A DNA stretch of 64,000 bases from assembly GCF_000719705.1 (NCBI RefSeq), contig NZ_JOHO01000008.1, positions 153,124 through 217,123 on the forward strand, read 5' to 3'. Of the stretch, positions 17,940 to 24,934 are shown in pieces. This DNA comes from Streptomyces sp. NRRL S-350. Its GTDB lineage: Bacteria; Actinomycetota; Actinomycetes; Streptomycetales; Streptomycetaceae. The position numbers and the translations under genes are program-made. Numbering within the stretch: position 1 is the first letter of the stretch; every line of letters begins with the position of its first letter. Below the pieces are notes generated by a model. It did not search any database, was not told where the DNA came from, and was given only the letters and a program-made list of their open reading frames with translations.

Positions 17940-18359
17940 GGCTGACACCTTCCCAGTGTCCCGTGCCGTTGAGGAGCGGGGACGATAGCGATTTGGCATC
18001 GTTTGTAGGGAGGTCCTGCGTGCGCCGGGGTGTGGGCGCGGGCGGAAACGGGGGCGTGCGGGAACGCCGGCGGCCGTTCGCCGGTTCAACGAGTGGGCGA
18101 CGGTCGCGTGTGGGTCGAGTGAAGGAATCCCTCCCCGAGCGGTCGGACCCGGGCGCGGAAGGTGTTCGGTCGGTCACCGAACGTCCAAGCTCGGAGTGAA
18201 ATCCGGCAGCATACTGCATCGCCGGGAAGAATCGGAGTGACTTGGGAATGTTGTCCGGATTCTGTTCGTTGGATCGTTACGTGTGAGCCCGACGGGCCCG
18301 CACTTCTTGCCCTCATGGCAGGCAGGCAGACCTCGGCAACATCAGCAAAGGGAGCAAGC
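17940..18359. other. 420-bp intergenic region between PAP2 gene and hrdD
   Basis: No gene is apparent. It contains the divergent promoters of the PAP2 gene and hrdD, including the sigma-R type promoter given separately. The G+C content falls around 18195-18280, as expected for a promoter-rich region. Confidence 0.7.
18245..18270 (+). promoter_or_regulatory. Sigma-R type promoter of hrdD
   Basis: GGAAT (18245-18249) is followed by exactly 18 nt and then GTT (18268-18270), the full consensus of promoters read by the thiol-stress sigma factor SigR. hrdD is a known SigR target in Streptomyces coelicolor, so this site agrees with the identification of the gene. The start would lie near 18276, giving a leader of about 85 nt. 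Confidence 0.8.
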
Positions 18360-19331
18360 ATGGCCACCCGTGCCGTCGTTCGCGACAGGGCCGACCGGAC
18401 TCGCGCGGCCCGCCCGACCAACCTTGAGGCCGACCGCGACCTGGTCGGCATGTACCTCGACGAGATCGCCAGGACGCCCCTGCTCGATGCCGCCGAGGAG
18501 GTTGAGCTCTCCCTGCGGATCGAGGCCGGCGTGTACGCCCAGCACCTGCTGGAGGAGGGGCAACTCCCCAGCGGTGTCACGCGCGAGGAGCTGGAGACGA
18601 TAGCCGCGGACGCGGAGCGCGCCAAGGACGTCTTCATCCGCTCCAACCTCCGCCTGGTGGTCGCGGTCGCCCGCCGCTACCCGCGCAGCGGCCTCCCGCT
18701 GCTGGACCTCATCCAGGAGGGCAACGCGGGCCTGGTGCGCGCCGTCGAGAAGTTCGACTACGCCAAGGGCTTCAAGTTCTCCACGTACGCGACGTGGTGG
18801 ATCCGGCAGGCGATCACCCGGTCCATCGCCGACCAGTCGCGCACCATCCGGCTGCCCGTGCACCTGGTGGAGGAGCTGGGCCGGATCCGGCGGGTGCAGC
18901 GCGAGAAGTCCAAGGAGCTGGGCCGCGAGGCCGAGCCGGCCGAGATCGCGGCCGAGTTGGACACCACCGAGGCCCGGATCAAGGACGTGCTGGACTGGGC
19001 GCGCGACCCGGTCAGCCTCAACATGTCGGTGGACGACGAGGGCGAGACCCAGTTCGGCGACCTGGTCGAGGACACCGGGGCGACGTCCCCCGAGGACGCC
19101 GTGATGGTGATGCTGCGCCGGGAGGAACTGGACGGCCTGATCGGGCGGTTGGACGACCGTACGGCCTCGATCATCCGCTCCCGCTACGGGATGGAGGACG
19201 GTCGCGAGCGCACCCTCACCGAGGTGGGCAAGCAGCACGGCCTCACCCGCGAGCGGATCCGCCAGATCGAGAAGCACGCGCTGGCCGAGCTGAAGAAGAT
19301 CGCCGACCACGCGGGCTTCGAGGCCGCCTGA
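18360..19331 (+). CDS. hrdD: Group 2 RNA polymerase sigma factor, HrdD type
   Basis: The 323-residue protein has sigma-70 regions 1.2 to 4.2: DLVGMYLDEIARTPLL, the region 2 core KFDYAKGFKFSTYATWWIRQ, region 3, and the region 4 helix-turn-helix TLTEVGKQHGLTRERIRQIE. It lacks the long region 1.1 of the main sigma factor, and both the MATRAV start and the length fit HrdD. HrdD is non-essential and closely related to the principal sigma factor HrdB. ATG 18360 follows AAAGGGAG. The sigma-R type promoter upstream supports the HrdD name over HrdA or HrdC, but the choice among paralogues is made from memory. Confidence 0.88.
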   Translation: MATRAVVRDRADRTRAARPTNLEADRDLVGMYLDEIARTPLLDAAEEVELSLRIEAGVYAQHLLEEGQLPSGVTREELETIAADAERAKDVFIRSNLRLVVAVARRYPRSGLPLLDLIQEGNAGLVRAVEKFDYAKGFKFSTYATWWIRQAITRSIADQSRTIRLPVHLVEELGRIRRVQREKSKELGREAEPAEIAAELDTTEARIKDVLDWARDPVSLNMSVDDEGETQFGDLVEDTGATSPEDAVMVMLRREELDGLIGRLDDRTASIIRSRYGMEDGRERTLTEVGKQHGLTRERIRQIEKHALAELKKIADHAGFEAA

Positions 19332-19338
19332 CGGACCA

Positions 19339-19357
19339 CCCCGGCAGGCTGCCGGGG
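19339..19357 (+). terminator. Short hairpin after hrdD
   Basis: CCCCGGCA (19339-19346) and TGCCGGGG (19350-19357) form a perfect 8-bp stem with a 3-nt loop, 7 bp after the hrdD stop. Confidence 0.55.
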
Positions 19358-19503
19358 AGCCCGCGGACGTCCCGGTCGGCGCAGGGCCCGAGCCCTCATC
19401 CGGGCCCCGGTACGGAGCGTTCCGCGCCGGGGCCGGAGGCGTGCCACGGGGCTCTTAGGCTGGAGGGGCAGGACGAGGCGAGCGAGGACGGGGAGTGGAC
19501 GCG

Positions 19504-19815
19504 GTGAGCGAGCAGCGACAGGAACAGTCGGCGCGACAGGGGCAGTCAGCAGGGCAGGGGCAGGGGCAGGGGCAGAGGCAGGGGCGGAGCGAGGTGCGCG
19601 AGCAGGGGCAGCAGGGGCAGCAGAACCCGGCCGAGGCGCCGACCCAGGGCCCGCGGAAGGATGCCGCGGTCAAGGCCCGGCTGGTCTTCCGCGACCCGTT
19701 GGACGAGCAGTCCCGGGACGACACCGATGCCGGTTGGGGCGACCGGCCCGGGGCGGGCGGTGGGCGGGGGCTGGACTGGTACCTGAGCCAGCGCCCGCCG
19801 CACCACGGGGGCTGA
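19504..19815 (+). CDS. Small conserved hypothetical protein with Gln/Gly-repeat N-terminus
   Basis: The 103-residue protein has a disordered N-terminus rich in Gln, Gly and Glu, encoded by GGGGCA hexamer repeats (about 19540-19590), and a conserved C-terminal motif, RLVFRDPLDEQSRDDTDAGW then GLDWYLSQRPPHH, which I recall from short actinobacterial proteins of unknown function. I chose GTG 19504, with GGGGAG 8 nt upstream; GTG 19495 in the same frame is also possible. TAGGCT at 19456-19461 may be its -10. No catalytic or binding motif is evident. It follows hrdD on the same strand with its own likely promoter. Confidence 0.7.
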   Translation: MSEQRQEQSARQGQSAGQGQGQGQRQGRSEVREQGQQGQQNPAEAPTQGPRKDAAVKARLVFRDPLDEQSRDDTDAGWGDRPGAGGGRGLDWYLSQRPPHHGG

Positions 19816-19864
19816 GGCAGCGGACCGCGAACAGGGTGGGAAACGGGAACGGGAACGGGGACGG

Positions 19865-20284
19865 TCAGCGGATCGGTGAGACGAGCGCGTCGCGGATCTC
19901 GGTGAGCAGTTGGACCTCCTTGGCCTCGGCCTCCGCCGCCACCTCGGCGTCGGACTTGCGGCGGGCCGCCAACCTGTTCATGGGCACGATCAGAGCGAAG
20001 TAGACGACCGCCGCGGTGATCAGGAACTGCAGGGCGGCACTCAGCACCGACCCCCACAGGATGAGGATCCCGGACGCGACCTCACCGGCCGGGCCCACCT
20101 CGCACGGCCCCTTGAGGCAGGAGCTGTAGGAGGCCAGGTCCTTCGTTCCGAACACGCCGACGATCGGGTTGATCACGCCCTTGACGAAGGCGTTGACGAT
20201 GTTGGTGAATGCCGCGCCGATGACGACGGCGACAGCGAGTTCGACGACATTTCCACGCAGCAGGAATTCCTTGAAGCCCTTCAT
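19865..20284 (-). CDS. mscL: Large-conductance mechanosensitive channel MscL
   Basis: The 139-residue protein starts MKGFKEFLLRGNVVELAVAV, the amphipathic helix and first membrane helix of MscL, with the pore-lining pattern VVIGAAFTNIVNAFVKGVINP. A periplasmic loop with two cysteines (SSCLKGPCEVG) and the second membrane helix follow, then the charged cytoplasmic helix. It forms a homopentamer that releases solutes on hypoosmotic shock. The ATG has GAGGCGG upstream. It lies downstream of a small membrane protein gene on the same strand with a 30-bp gap, so the two are probably one operon. Confidence 0.96.
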   Translation of the reverse strand: MKGFKEFLLRGNVVELAVAVVIGAAFTNIVNAFVKGVINPIVGVFGTKDLASYSSCLKGPCEVGPAGEVASGILILWGSVLSAALQFLITAAVVYFALIVPMNRLAARRKSDAEVAAEAEAKEVQLLTEIRDALVSPIR

Positions 20285-20314
20285 GCCGCCTCGAACGACG
20301 AAGTCGTCGCCCGG

Positions 20315-20587
20315 TTACGGGTGATCTTCCGCGGCTCCGGACTGACAACCCGTCCGGCCCAGCAGGCCGTCGGCGGGCGGCGGCAGCCCGGCCCGCGCGG
20401 GCCCGAGCGCGAGCGCCGCGGCCACCGCGAGCAGGACCAGTACGGGCACCCCGGCCCGCCGCCGCACCGCGCTGCGCCAGCGGTGCCACCCGCCGCACCC
20501 GCGCCGGATCGGCGGGAAGATCGGCAGCTCCTGCCGGGGCGGCACGGTCGGCGCGGGCAGCGGGACGGAGAAGCTCACGGTCGTCAT
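20315..20587 (-). CDS. Small single-span membrane protein, possibly truncated
   Basis: The 90-residue protein starts at an ATG with a strong GGAGG. It has a proline-rich N-terminus (VPLPAPTVPPRQELPIFPP), an Arg-rich segment and one membrane helix (VPVLVLLAVAAALALG), after which about 25 residues remain. Codon use is strongly GC3-biased up to codon 78 but loses this bias in the last dozen codons, as if the frame had been cut short. In related genomes I recall a longer SAF-domain (CpaB/RcpC-like) protein at this place before mscL, so this may be its remnant; that is memory, not proof. It probably shares a transcript with mscL. Confidence 0.55.
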   Translation of the reverse strand: MTTVSFSVPLPAPTVPPRQELPIFPPIRRGCGGWHRWRSAVRRRAGVPVLVLLAVAAALALGPARAGLPPPADGLLGRTGCQSGAAEDHP

Positions 20588-20686
20588 GGACGCACCTCCG
20601 GATCGGTCGGTCGGCCGGCCCCGGTGGCCCGGCCGAACCCCACGATGAGCGCTCCTGCCGACCCTGGAAAGGCACTTTCCCCAGCC

Positions 20687-20712
20687 TGTGGAAAACCCGC
20701 CCCTGTGGATAA
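20687..20712 (-). promoter_or_regulatory. Two DnaA-box-like 9-mers
   Basis: On the minus strand TTTTCCACA (20687-20695) and TTATCCACA (20704-20712) lie in the same orientation, 17 bp start to start. The second is a perfect match to the classical TTATNCACA box; streptomycete boxes prefer TTGTCCACA. They sit about 100-120 bp upstream of the small membrane protein gene. Function as DnaA sites is inferred from sequence only. Confidence 0.45.
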
Positions 20713-20850
20713 CTTCGTACACTCGCGCGAGTGGGAGAGCCCCGTCCGAGGTGACGGCGACCGCCGGAAACCGGCGACAGGGCGGGGAGCGCGGCGGCGG
20801 ACGGGGAAACCGGCGGTAGGCGGGGAACTCGGCGAAAGGCGGGGGGACGC

Positions 20851-20898
20851 GGAAAGGCCCGCCGCCCCCGCGTGTGAGCGGGGCCGACGGGCCTTTCC
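20851..20898 (-). terminator. Hairpin terminator after fmdB
   Basis: GGAAAGGCCCG (20851-20861) pairs perfectly with CGGGCCTTTCC (20888-20898), with a further inner C-rich/G-rich stem. It lies 38 bp after the fmdB stop on the minus strand. Confidence 0.7.
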
Positions 20899-20936
20899 GA
20901 GGTCTGCTGGGCGTCCGGTCGGATCCGGCGCCCGCG

Positions 20937-21245
20937 TCAGCTCGCGGCCGGAGCCGGGCTGGACGAGGTCGAGGACCCGGTGCCCGACGTGGCGGGCGAG
21001 GGGGTCGACGAAGTGGTCGACGTCGAGGTGGTCGACGACGAGCCGGAGCTCACCGAGCTGGTGGAGGACGAGCGGCTGTCGGTCCGGTAGAAACCCGAAC
21101 CCTTGAACACGACACCCACGGCCGAGAAGACCTTGCGGAGCCGTCCCTGGCAGTCGGGGCACGTGGTCAGCGCCTCGTCGGTGAACTTCTGCACCGCCTC
21201 CAGGCCGTTGCCGCACTCGGTGCACTGGTACTGGTACGTGGGCAC
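20937..21245 (-). CDS. fmdB: FmdB family zinc ribbon protein
   Basis: The 102-residue protein begins with a GTG start and VPTYQYQC, followed by a zinc ribbon with C8, C11, C29 and C32 (CTEC and CPDC) and the family segment RKVFSAVGVVFKGSGFY. The last 45 residues are Ser/Thr-rich and disordered. FmdB-type ribbons are widespread and poorly understood; the name comes from a regulator of formamidase in Methylophilus. GGAGGAA lies just before the GTG at 21245. What stands out is its control region: a sigma-R type promoter overlapped by a CIRCE-like element, which suggests induction by thiol stress and heat or protein-folding stress. Confidence 0.9.
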   Translation of the reverse strand: MPTYQYQCTECGNGLEAVQKFTDEALTTCPDCQGRLRKVFSAVGVVFKGSGFYRTDSRSSSTSSVSSGSSSTTSTSTTSSTPSPATSGTGSSTSSSPAPAAS

Positions 21246-21256
21246 TTGTCTTCCTC

Positions 21257-21283
21257 CTGGCACTCTCGCCTGATGAGTGCTAA
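21257..21283 (-). promoter_or_regulatory. CIRCE-like element (HrcA operator) upstream of fmdB
   Basis: Read on the minus strand the sequence is TTAGCACTC, 9 nt, then GAGTGCCAG. The CIRCE consensus is TTAGCACTC-N9-GAGTGCTAA, so the first arm matches 9 of 9 and the second 7 of 9, with the exact spacer length. It begins at the -10 of the sigma-R promoter and reaches the edge of the fmdB ribosome site, so bound HrcA would block transcription. Confidence 0.75.
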
Positions 21284-21307
21284 CGATGGTCAATGATGCG
21301 GCATTCC
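21282..21307 (-). promoter_or_regulatory. Sigma-R type promoter of fmdB
   Basis: On the minus strand GGAAT (complement of 21303-21307) is followed by exactly 18 nt and GTT (complement of 21282-21284). This matches the SigR consensus fully. The start would be near 21275, inside the CIRCE-like element, giving a leader of about 30 nt. Confidence 0.7.
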
Positions 21308-21492
21308 GCTGGATCAGTCCAGCGACTCAGGTGTGAGATCGGCCCGCCCGGGCGATTCCGCTCCGCCGCCGACCGCCCCGACCGTCCCGGCGCACGGGCC
21401 GCCACGGGCCGCCGCAGGCCGCCACAGGTCGGACGAGCCGCCCCGCTGCCCGGGCCGACCGGTCCACCCGGGTCCGCCCGGCGGCGCCGCGC

Positions 21493-22854
21493 TCAGCCCT
21501 TGGCCGCGCCCACCAGCTGACCGGCGCCCCCGCGCTGCGCGGAGCCGGCGGCCGGGCCCGCGGCGATCCGGTCGCCCCCGGTCTCCGGCGCCACCAGCAG
21601 GTGCCGCAGCGTGAACAGCGCGAGCAGTCCTAGGCCGGCCCCGATCACCGGCACCAGGAACCCGGTCGAGGGCCCGTGCCCGTCGATGAGCTTGCCCGCC
21701 GCCATCGAGCCGACCGCCAGGCCGAGCCCGATGGCGCCGGTCAGCCAGGTGAAGGCCTCCGTCTTGGCGCCGTCCGCGACCAGCGTCTCGACCAGGGTGT
21801 AGCCGCTGATCAGGGTGGGCGCGATGGCCAGGCCGCAGACCAGTCCGGCGACGGTGAGCGCGACGAGGTTCGGCATCGCCCACAGCGTCGAGCAGCCCAG
21901 CACCAGCAGCGCGTAGCTCATCAGCATCCGCTGCTGGACGGGCCGCCGCCAGGCGATCACGCCGTACAGGACGCCGGCCAGCATCGAGCCGCCCGCGAAG
22001 ATCCCGTACACGGTGCCGCCGGCGTCGTGCTGCCCGACCGAGTCGGCGAAGGCGTTCACCGACACCTGCATGCCGCCGAACACCGCGCCGACGCCGAGGA
22101 AGGTCCCGGCGAGCAGGCGGACGCCGGGGGAGGCGAGGGCCGAGGCGCGCCTGGCGCCGGGCTGGGGCAGGATCCGGGCGGGGGCGGTGCGTCGCTGGGC
22201 GGCGAAGGCGAGGCCGCCGACGAGGGTGAGCGCGGCCTCGGCGACCAGGGCGGCCGCCGGGTTGGCGAGGGCGGCGATGCCCGAGGCCAGGATGGGGCCG
22301 ATCACGAAGGTGAACTCGTCCGTCACGGACTCGAAGGCGAAGGCGGTGCTCACCCGGGCCGCCGAGGCGTCGGACGGGCCGTCGGCGGTGAACCGGGCCA
22401 CCCAGCGGGCCCGGACCATCGCGCCGATCTGCGGCACGCTCGCGCCGGCCGGGACGGCGGCCAGGAACAGCGTCCAGGCCGGTGCGTGGCCGAGTGCCAG
22501 GGCGATCAGCACGCCGACCGAGGCGCCGTGCACCAGGACGGCCGGGACGAGCACCGCGGCCTGCCCGTAGCGGTCGGCGAGCCGCCCGGTCTGCGGCCCG
22601 ATCAGGGCCTGGGCGACAGCGGCGACGGCGGTGACGGTGCCGGCGGTGCCGTACGAGCCGTGGGTCTGGGTGACGAGCAGCAGGATGCCCATGCTGAGCA
22701 TCGCGTACGGCAGTCGGGCGACGAGGGCGGGGGACAGGAAGGTCCAGGCCCCGGGGGTGCGCAGCAGTTCGCCGTACCCGACGCGGGCGGGGGCCTGGGC
22801 TGCGGTGGTGTCCGCGATGTCCGCGGAGGTGTCGACCGTTCGGCGGGCCGTCAC
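21493..22854 (-). CDS. Major facilitator superfamily transporter
   Basis: The 453-residue protein has twelve predicted membrane helices with the MFS loop signature GRLADRYGQ between helices 2 and 3 (about residues 89-97 in this start). The N-terminal 25 residues and the C-terminal 35 are soluble. It looks like an exporter of the drug-efflux type with unknown substrate. The start is GTG 22854, chosen because GGAAGGACC lies directly upstream; the frame is open to 22893. It is a single gene, probably transcribed from a promoter in 22900-23090. Confidence 0.86.
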   Translation of the reverse strand: MTARRTVDTSADIADTTAAQAPARVGYGELLRTPGAWTFLSPALVARLPYAMLSMGILLLVTQTHGSYGTAGTVTAVAAVAQALIGPQTGRLADRYGQAAVLVPAVLVHGASVGVLIALALGHAPAWTLFLAAVPAGASVPQIGAMVRARWVARFTADGPSDASAARVSTAFAFESVTDEFTFVIGPILASGIAALANPAAALVAEAALTLVGGLAFAAQRRTAPARILPQPGARRASALASPGVRLLAGTFLGVGAVFGGMQVSVNAFADSVGQHDAGGTVYGIFAGGSMLAGVLYGVIAWRRPVQQRMLMSYALLVLGCSTLWAMPNLVALTVAGLVCGLAIAPTLISGYTLVETLVADGAKTEAFTWLTGAIGLGLAVGSMAAGKLIDGHGPSTGFLVPVIGAGLGLLALFTLRHLLVAPETGGDRIAAGPAAGSAQRGGAGQLVGAAKG

Positions 22855-23209
22855 GGTCGGTCCTTCCTGCTGCCTGGTAGCGCGGCAGGGCATGGGGTGG
22901 CCCCGACGGCGCCGAGAGTCGTCCTCTCGCGCGTCGACCGGGGTAGATACCGGGTCGGCCCGGTGTGGTTGCCGGGGACGGACCGCGGCCGCCGAGCGGT
23001 CGCGCCAACTCTGCGTCAGGCAGATGCTGGGGTGGTCTAGCGGTGGTTATACGGCGTAGTCGAACCAGCATACAGTTACGCGCGTAGATTCCGCCAGTCC
23101 ACCCCTTTTCGACGCCCCGCCGAACCGCGAACCCCGCTCCCCGCCCGGAGCCCGCCCCCCGCTCCCGCCCGAAGCCCCGCTCCCGGCTGCGCCCGGCTCA
23201 TCGCCCGGC
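22855..23209. other. 355-bp intergenic region between MFS and antiporter genes
   Basis: Both flanking genes run on the minus strand. The part near 23040-23100 is relatively AT-rich and contains the palindrome TACGCGCGTA (23077-23086) and TATAAC on the minus strand, and probably holds the MFS promoter and an operator. The part at 23100-23209 has C-rich repeats (GCCCGGCTCA twice) and no gene. Confidence 0.55.
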
Positions 23210-24694
23210 TCACCGCCCGTGGAGCCACCCCGCGAGCTTGCCGCCCTTGTCGACGGCCCGCAGCCGGCGCTCCGCCGCCTCGCCGACCTCGTCCGTGGTG
23301 ACCACGAGCAGCTCGTCCCCGCCGCGCAGCACCGTCGCCTTGTCCGGCACGAAGGAGTTGCCCTCGCGCACGACCAGGGTGACCGCCGCGCCCTTGGGCA
23401 GGCGGAGTTCGCCCACCTCCACGCCGGACATCCGGGAGGTGGGGGAGAGCGCGACCGAGAGCAGGTGCCCGTGCAGCTTCTCCAGGGGTGCGGATTCGAT
23501 GCCGAGGTCCTGGCCCATCGCGCCCTCGCCGATCCGCAGCCGCTTGGCCACCCACGGCAGGGTCGGTCCCTGGAGCAGGGTGAAGGTGACGACCAGGATG
23601 AAGACGATGTTGAAGACGTCCGCCGCCCGGTGCGCTCCAGACACCACCGGGATGGTGGCGAGCACGATGGGCACCGCCCCGCGCAGCCCGGCCCAACTCA
23701 GCAGTGCCTGCTCGCGCGGCGGCACCTTGAACGGGGTCAGTGAGGCCACCACTGACAGGGGCCGGGCCACGAAGACCAGCACGGCGCCGATCACGAGCGC
23801 GGGCACCACCGCGGAGCCCATGGTCGCGGGCGTGCAGAGCAGACCGAGCAGCACGAACATGCCGATCTGCCCGATCCACGCCAGCCCGTCGGCGAAGCCG
23901 CGGACGGCGGGCCCGTGCGGCAGCTTGGAGTTCCCGAGGATCACCGCGCTGATGTAGACGGCGAGGAAGCCGGAGCCGTGCAGCAGCGCGCCGCCCGCGT
24001 AGGCGAGCACGGTGAGCGCCATCACGGCGATCGGGTAGAGGCCGGAGGAGGGCAGTGCGACGTGCTTGATCCCGTAGGCGCCGAGCTTGCCGACGGCGAA
24101 GCCGACCGCGGCGCCGATCGCCAGCTCGGCGAGGATGGTGCCGATCAGGACGTACCAGGGGTCCAGCTCCCCGGCGGTGGCGAAGGCGACGACCAGGATG
24201 ACGACGGGCGCGTCGTTGAAGCCGGACTCGGCCTCCAGCAGTCCGGTGAGCCGGTGCGGCAGCGGGACCATCCGCAGCACGGAGAAGACGGCGGCCGCGT
24301 CGGTCGAGGAGACTATGGCGCCGAGCAGCAGTGAGGTCCGCCAGTCCAGGCCGACGAGCCAGTGGGCGCCGGCCGCGGTGGCGAACACGCTGACCCCGAC
24401 GCCGACGGTGGCGAGCACGGTGGCCGCCGGCACCACCGGTCCGATCTCGCGCCAGCTCGTCTTGAGGCCGCCCTCGGCCAGGATCACCACGAGCGCCGCG
24501 TAGCCGATCACCTGGGTGAGCTCGGCGTTGTTGAAGGAGACACCGATGCCGTTCTGGCCCAGCGCCACGCCGATCCCCAGGTAGATCAGCAGGCTGGGCA
24601 GCCCTGATCGGGTGGAGATCCGGACGGCGACCACCGCGAAGAGCAGGATCACGGAGGCTTCGAGCAGGAGCTGGTTCAGATGGGCGACGTTCAC
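23210..24694 (-). CDS. Cation/proton antiporter (NhaP/CvrA type) with C-terminal TrkA-C domain
   Basis: The 494-residue protein has about twelve membrane helices of the CPA1/NhaP2 fold, including the ion-binding segment VSSTDAAAVFS and ESGFNDAPVVI typical of K+(Na+)/H+ antiporters of the CvrA kind. After about residue 395 a soluble TrkA-C (RCK_C) domain follows (VSLALSPTSRMSG-like region through VVREGNSFVPDKATVLRGGD), which senses a nucleotide or ion. It likely exports K+ or Na+ in exchange for protons. The start is a GTG at 24694. It is divergent from the penicillin-acylase-like gene across an AT-rich control region (24770-24840). Confidence 0.88.
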   Translation of the reverse strand: MNVAHLNQLLLEASVILLFAVVAVRISTRSGLPSLLIYLGIGVALGQNGIGVSFNNAELTQVIGYAALVVILAEGGLKTSWREIGPVVPAATVLATVGVGVSVFATAAGAHWLVGLDWRTSLLLGAIVSSTDAAAVFSVLRMVPLPHRLTGLLEAESGFNDAPVVILVVAFATAGELDPWYVLIGTILAELAIGAAVGFAVGKLGAYGIKHVALPSSGLYPIAVMALTVLAYAGGALLHGSGFLAVYISAVILGNSKLPHGPAVRGFADGLAWIGQIGMFVLLGLLCTPATMGSAVVPALVIGAVLVFVARPLSVVASLTPFKVPPREQALLSWAGLRGAVPIVLATIPVVSGAHRAADVFNIVFILVVTFTLLQGPTLPWVAKRLRIGEGAMGQDLGIESAPLEKLHGHLLSVALSPTSRMSGVEVGELRLPKGAAVTLVVREGNSFVPDKATVLRGGDELLVVTTDEVGEAAERRLRAVDKGGKLAGWLHGR

Positions 24695-24934
24695 GCAGGG
24701 GCACCTCGGGCAGGCAAGGGCGGACGGGGTGTCTGGTGGTGCTGTGGGGCCGACCCGTTAAGAAGGCGTCAATGCTCCTCTTGCGGATCGTTACGCAGTC
24801 TAACATTTTGCCATATCTTTAGCTTGGTCCCCCGTTCACGGTGCCCGCCGGACTCGGCCTAATGTGGTGCCCTGCCACGGCCGCAGGCCCTGGACACGCC
24901 CGCCCGCCCCGAAGTCAGGACCGCAAGGACCCAG

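Larger units (their letters stand above)
20588..20936. other. 349-bp intergenic region upstream of the small membrane protein gene
   Basis: It contains the hairpin GGAAAG-GCA-CTTTCC (20666-20680), two DnaA-box-like 9-mers (20687-20695 and 20704-20712), the palindrome CTCGCGCGAG near 20734, GAAACCGGCG repeats near 20770-20815, and the terminator after fmdB. I see no further gene. Confidence 0.6.

Noticed and set aside
20687..20712. Replication origin
   Set aside because: Only two DnaA-like boxes are present, without dnaA, dnaN, an AT-rich unwinding region or a larger box cluster, so it is not oriC.
23040..23090. Sigma-R promoter for the MFS gene
   Set aside because: On the minus strand GGAAT is followed after 18 nt by GCT, not GTT, so the -10 does not match.
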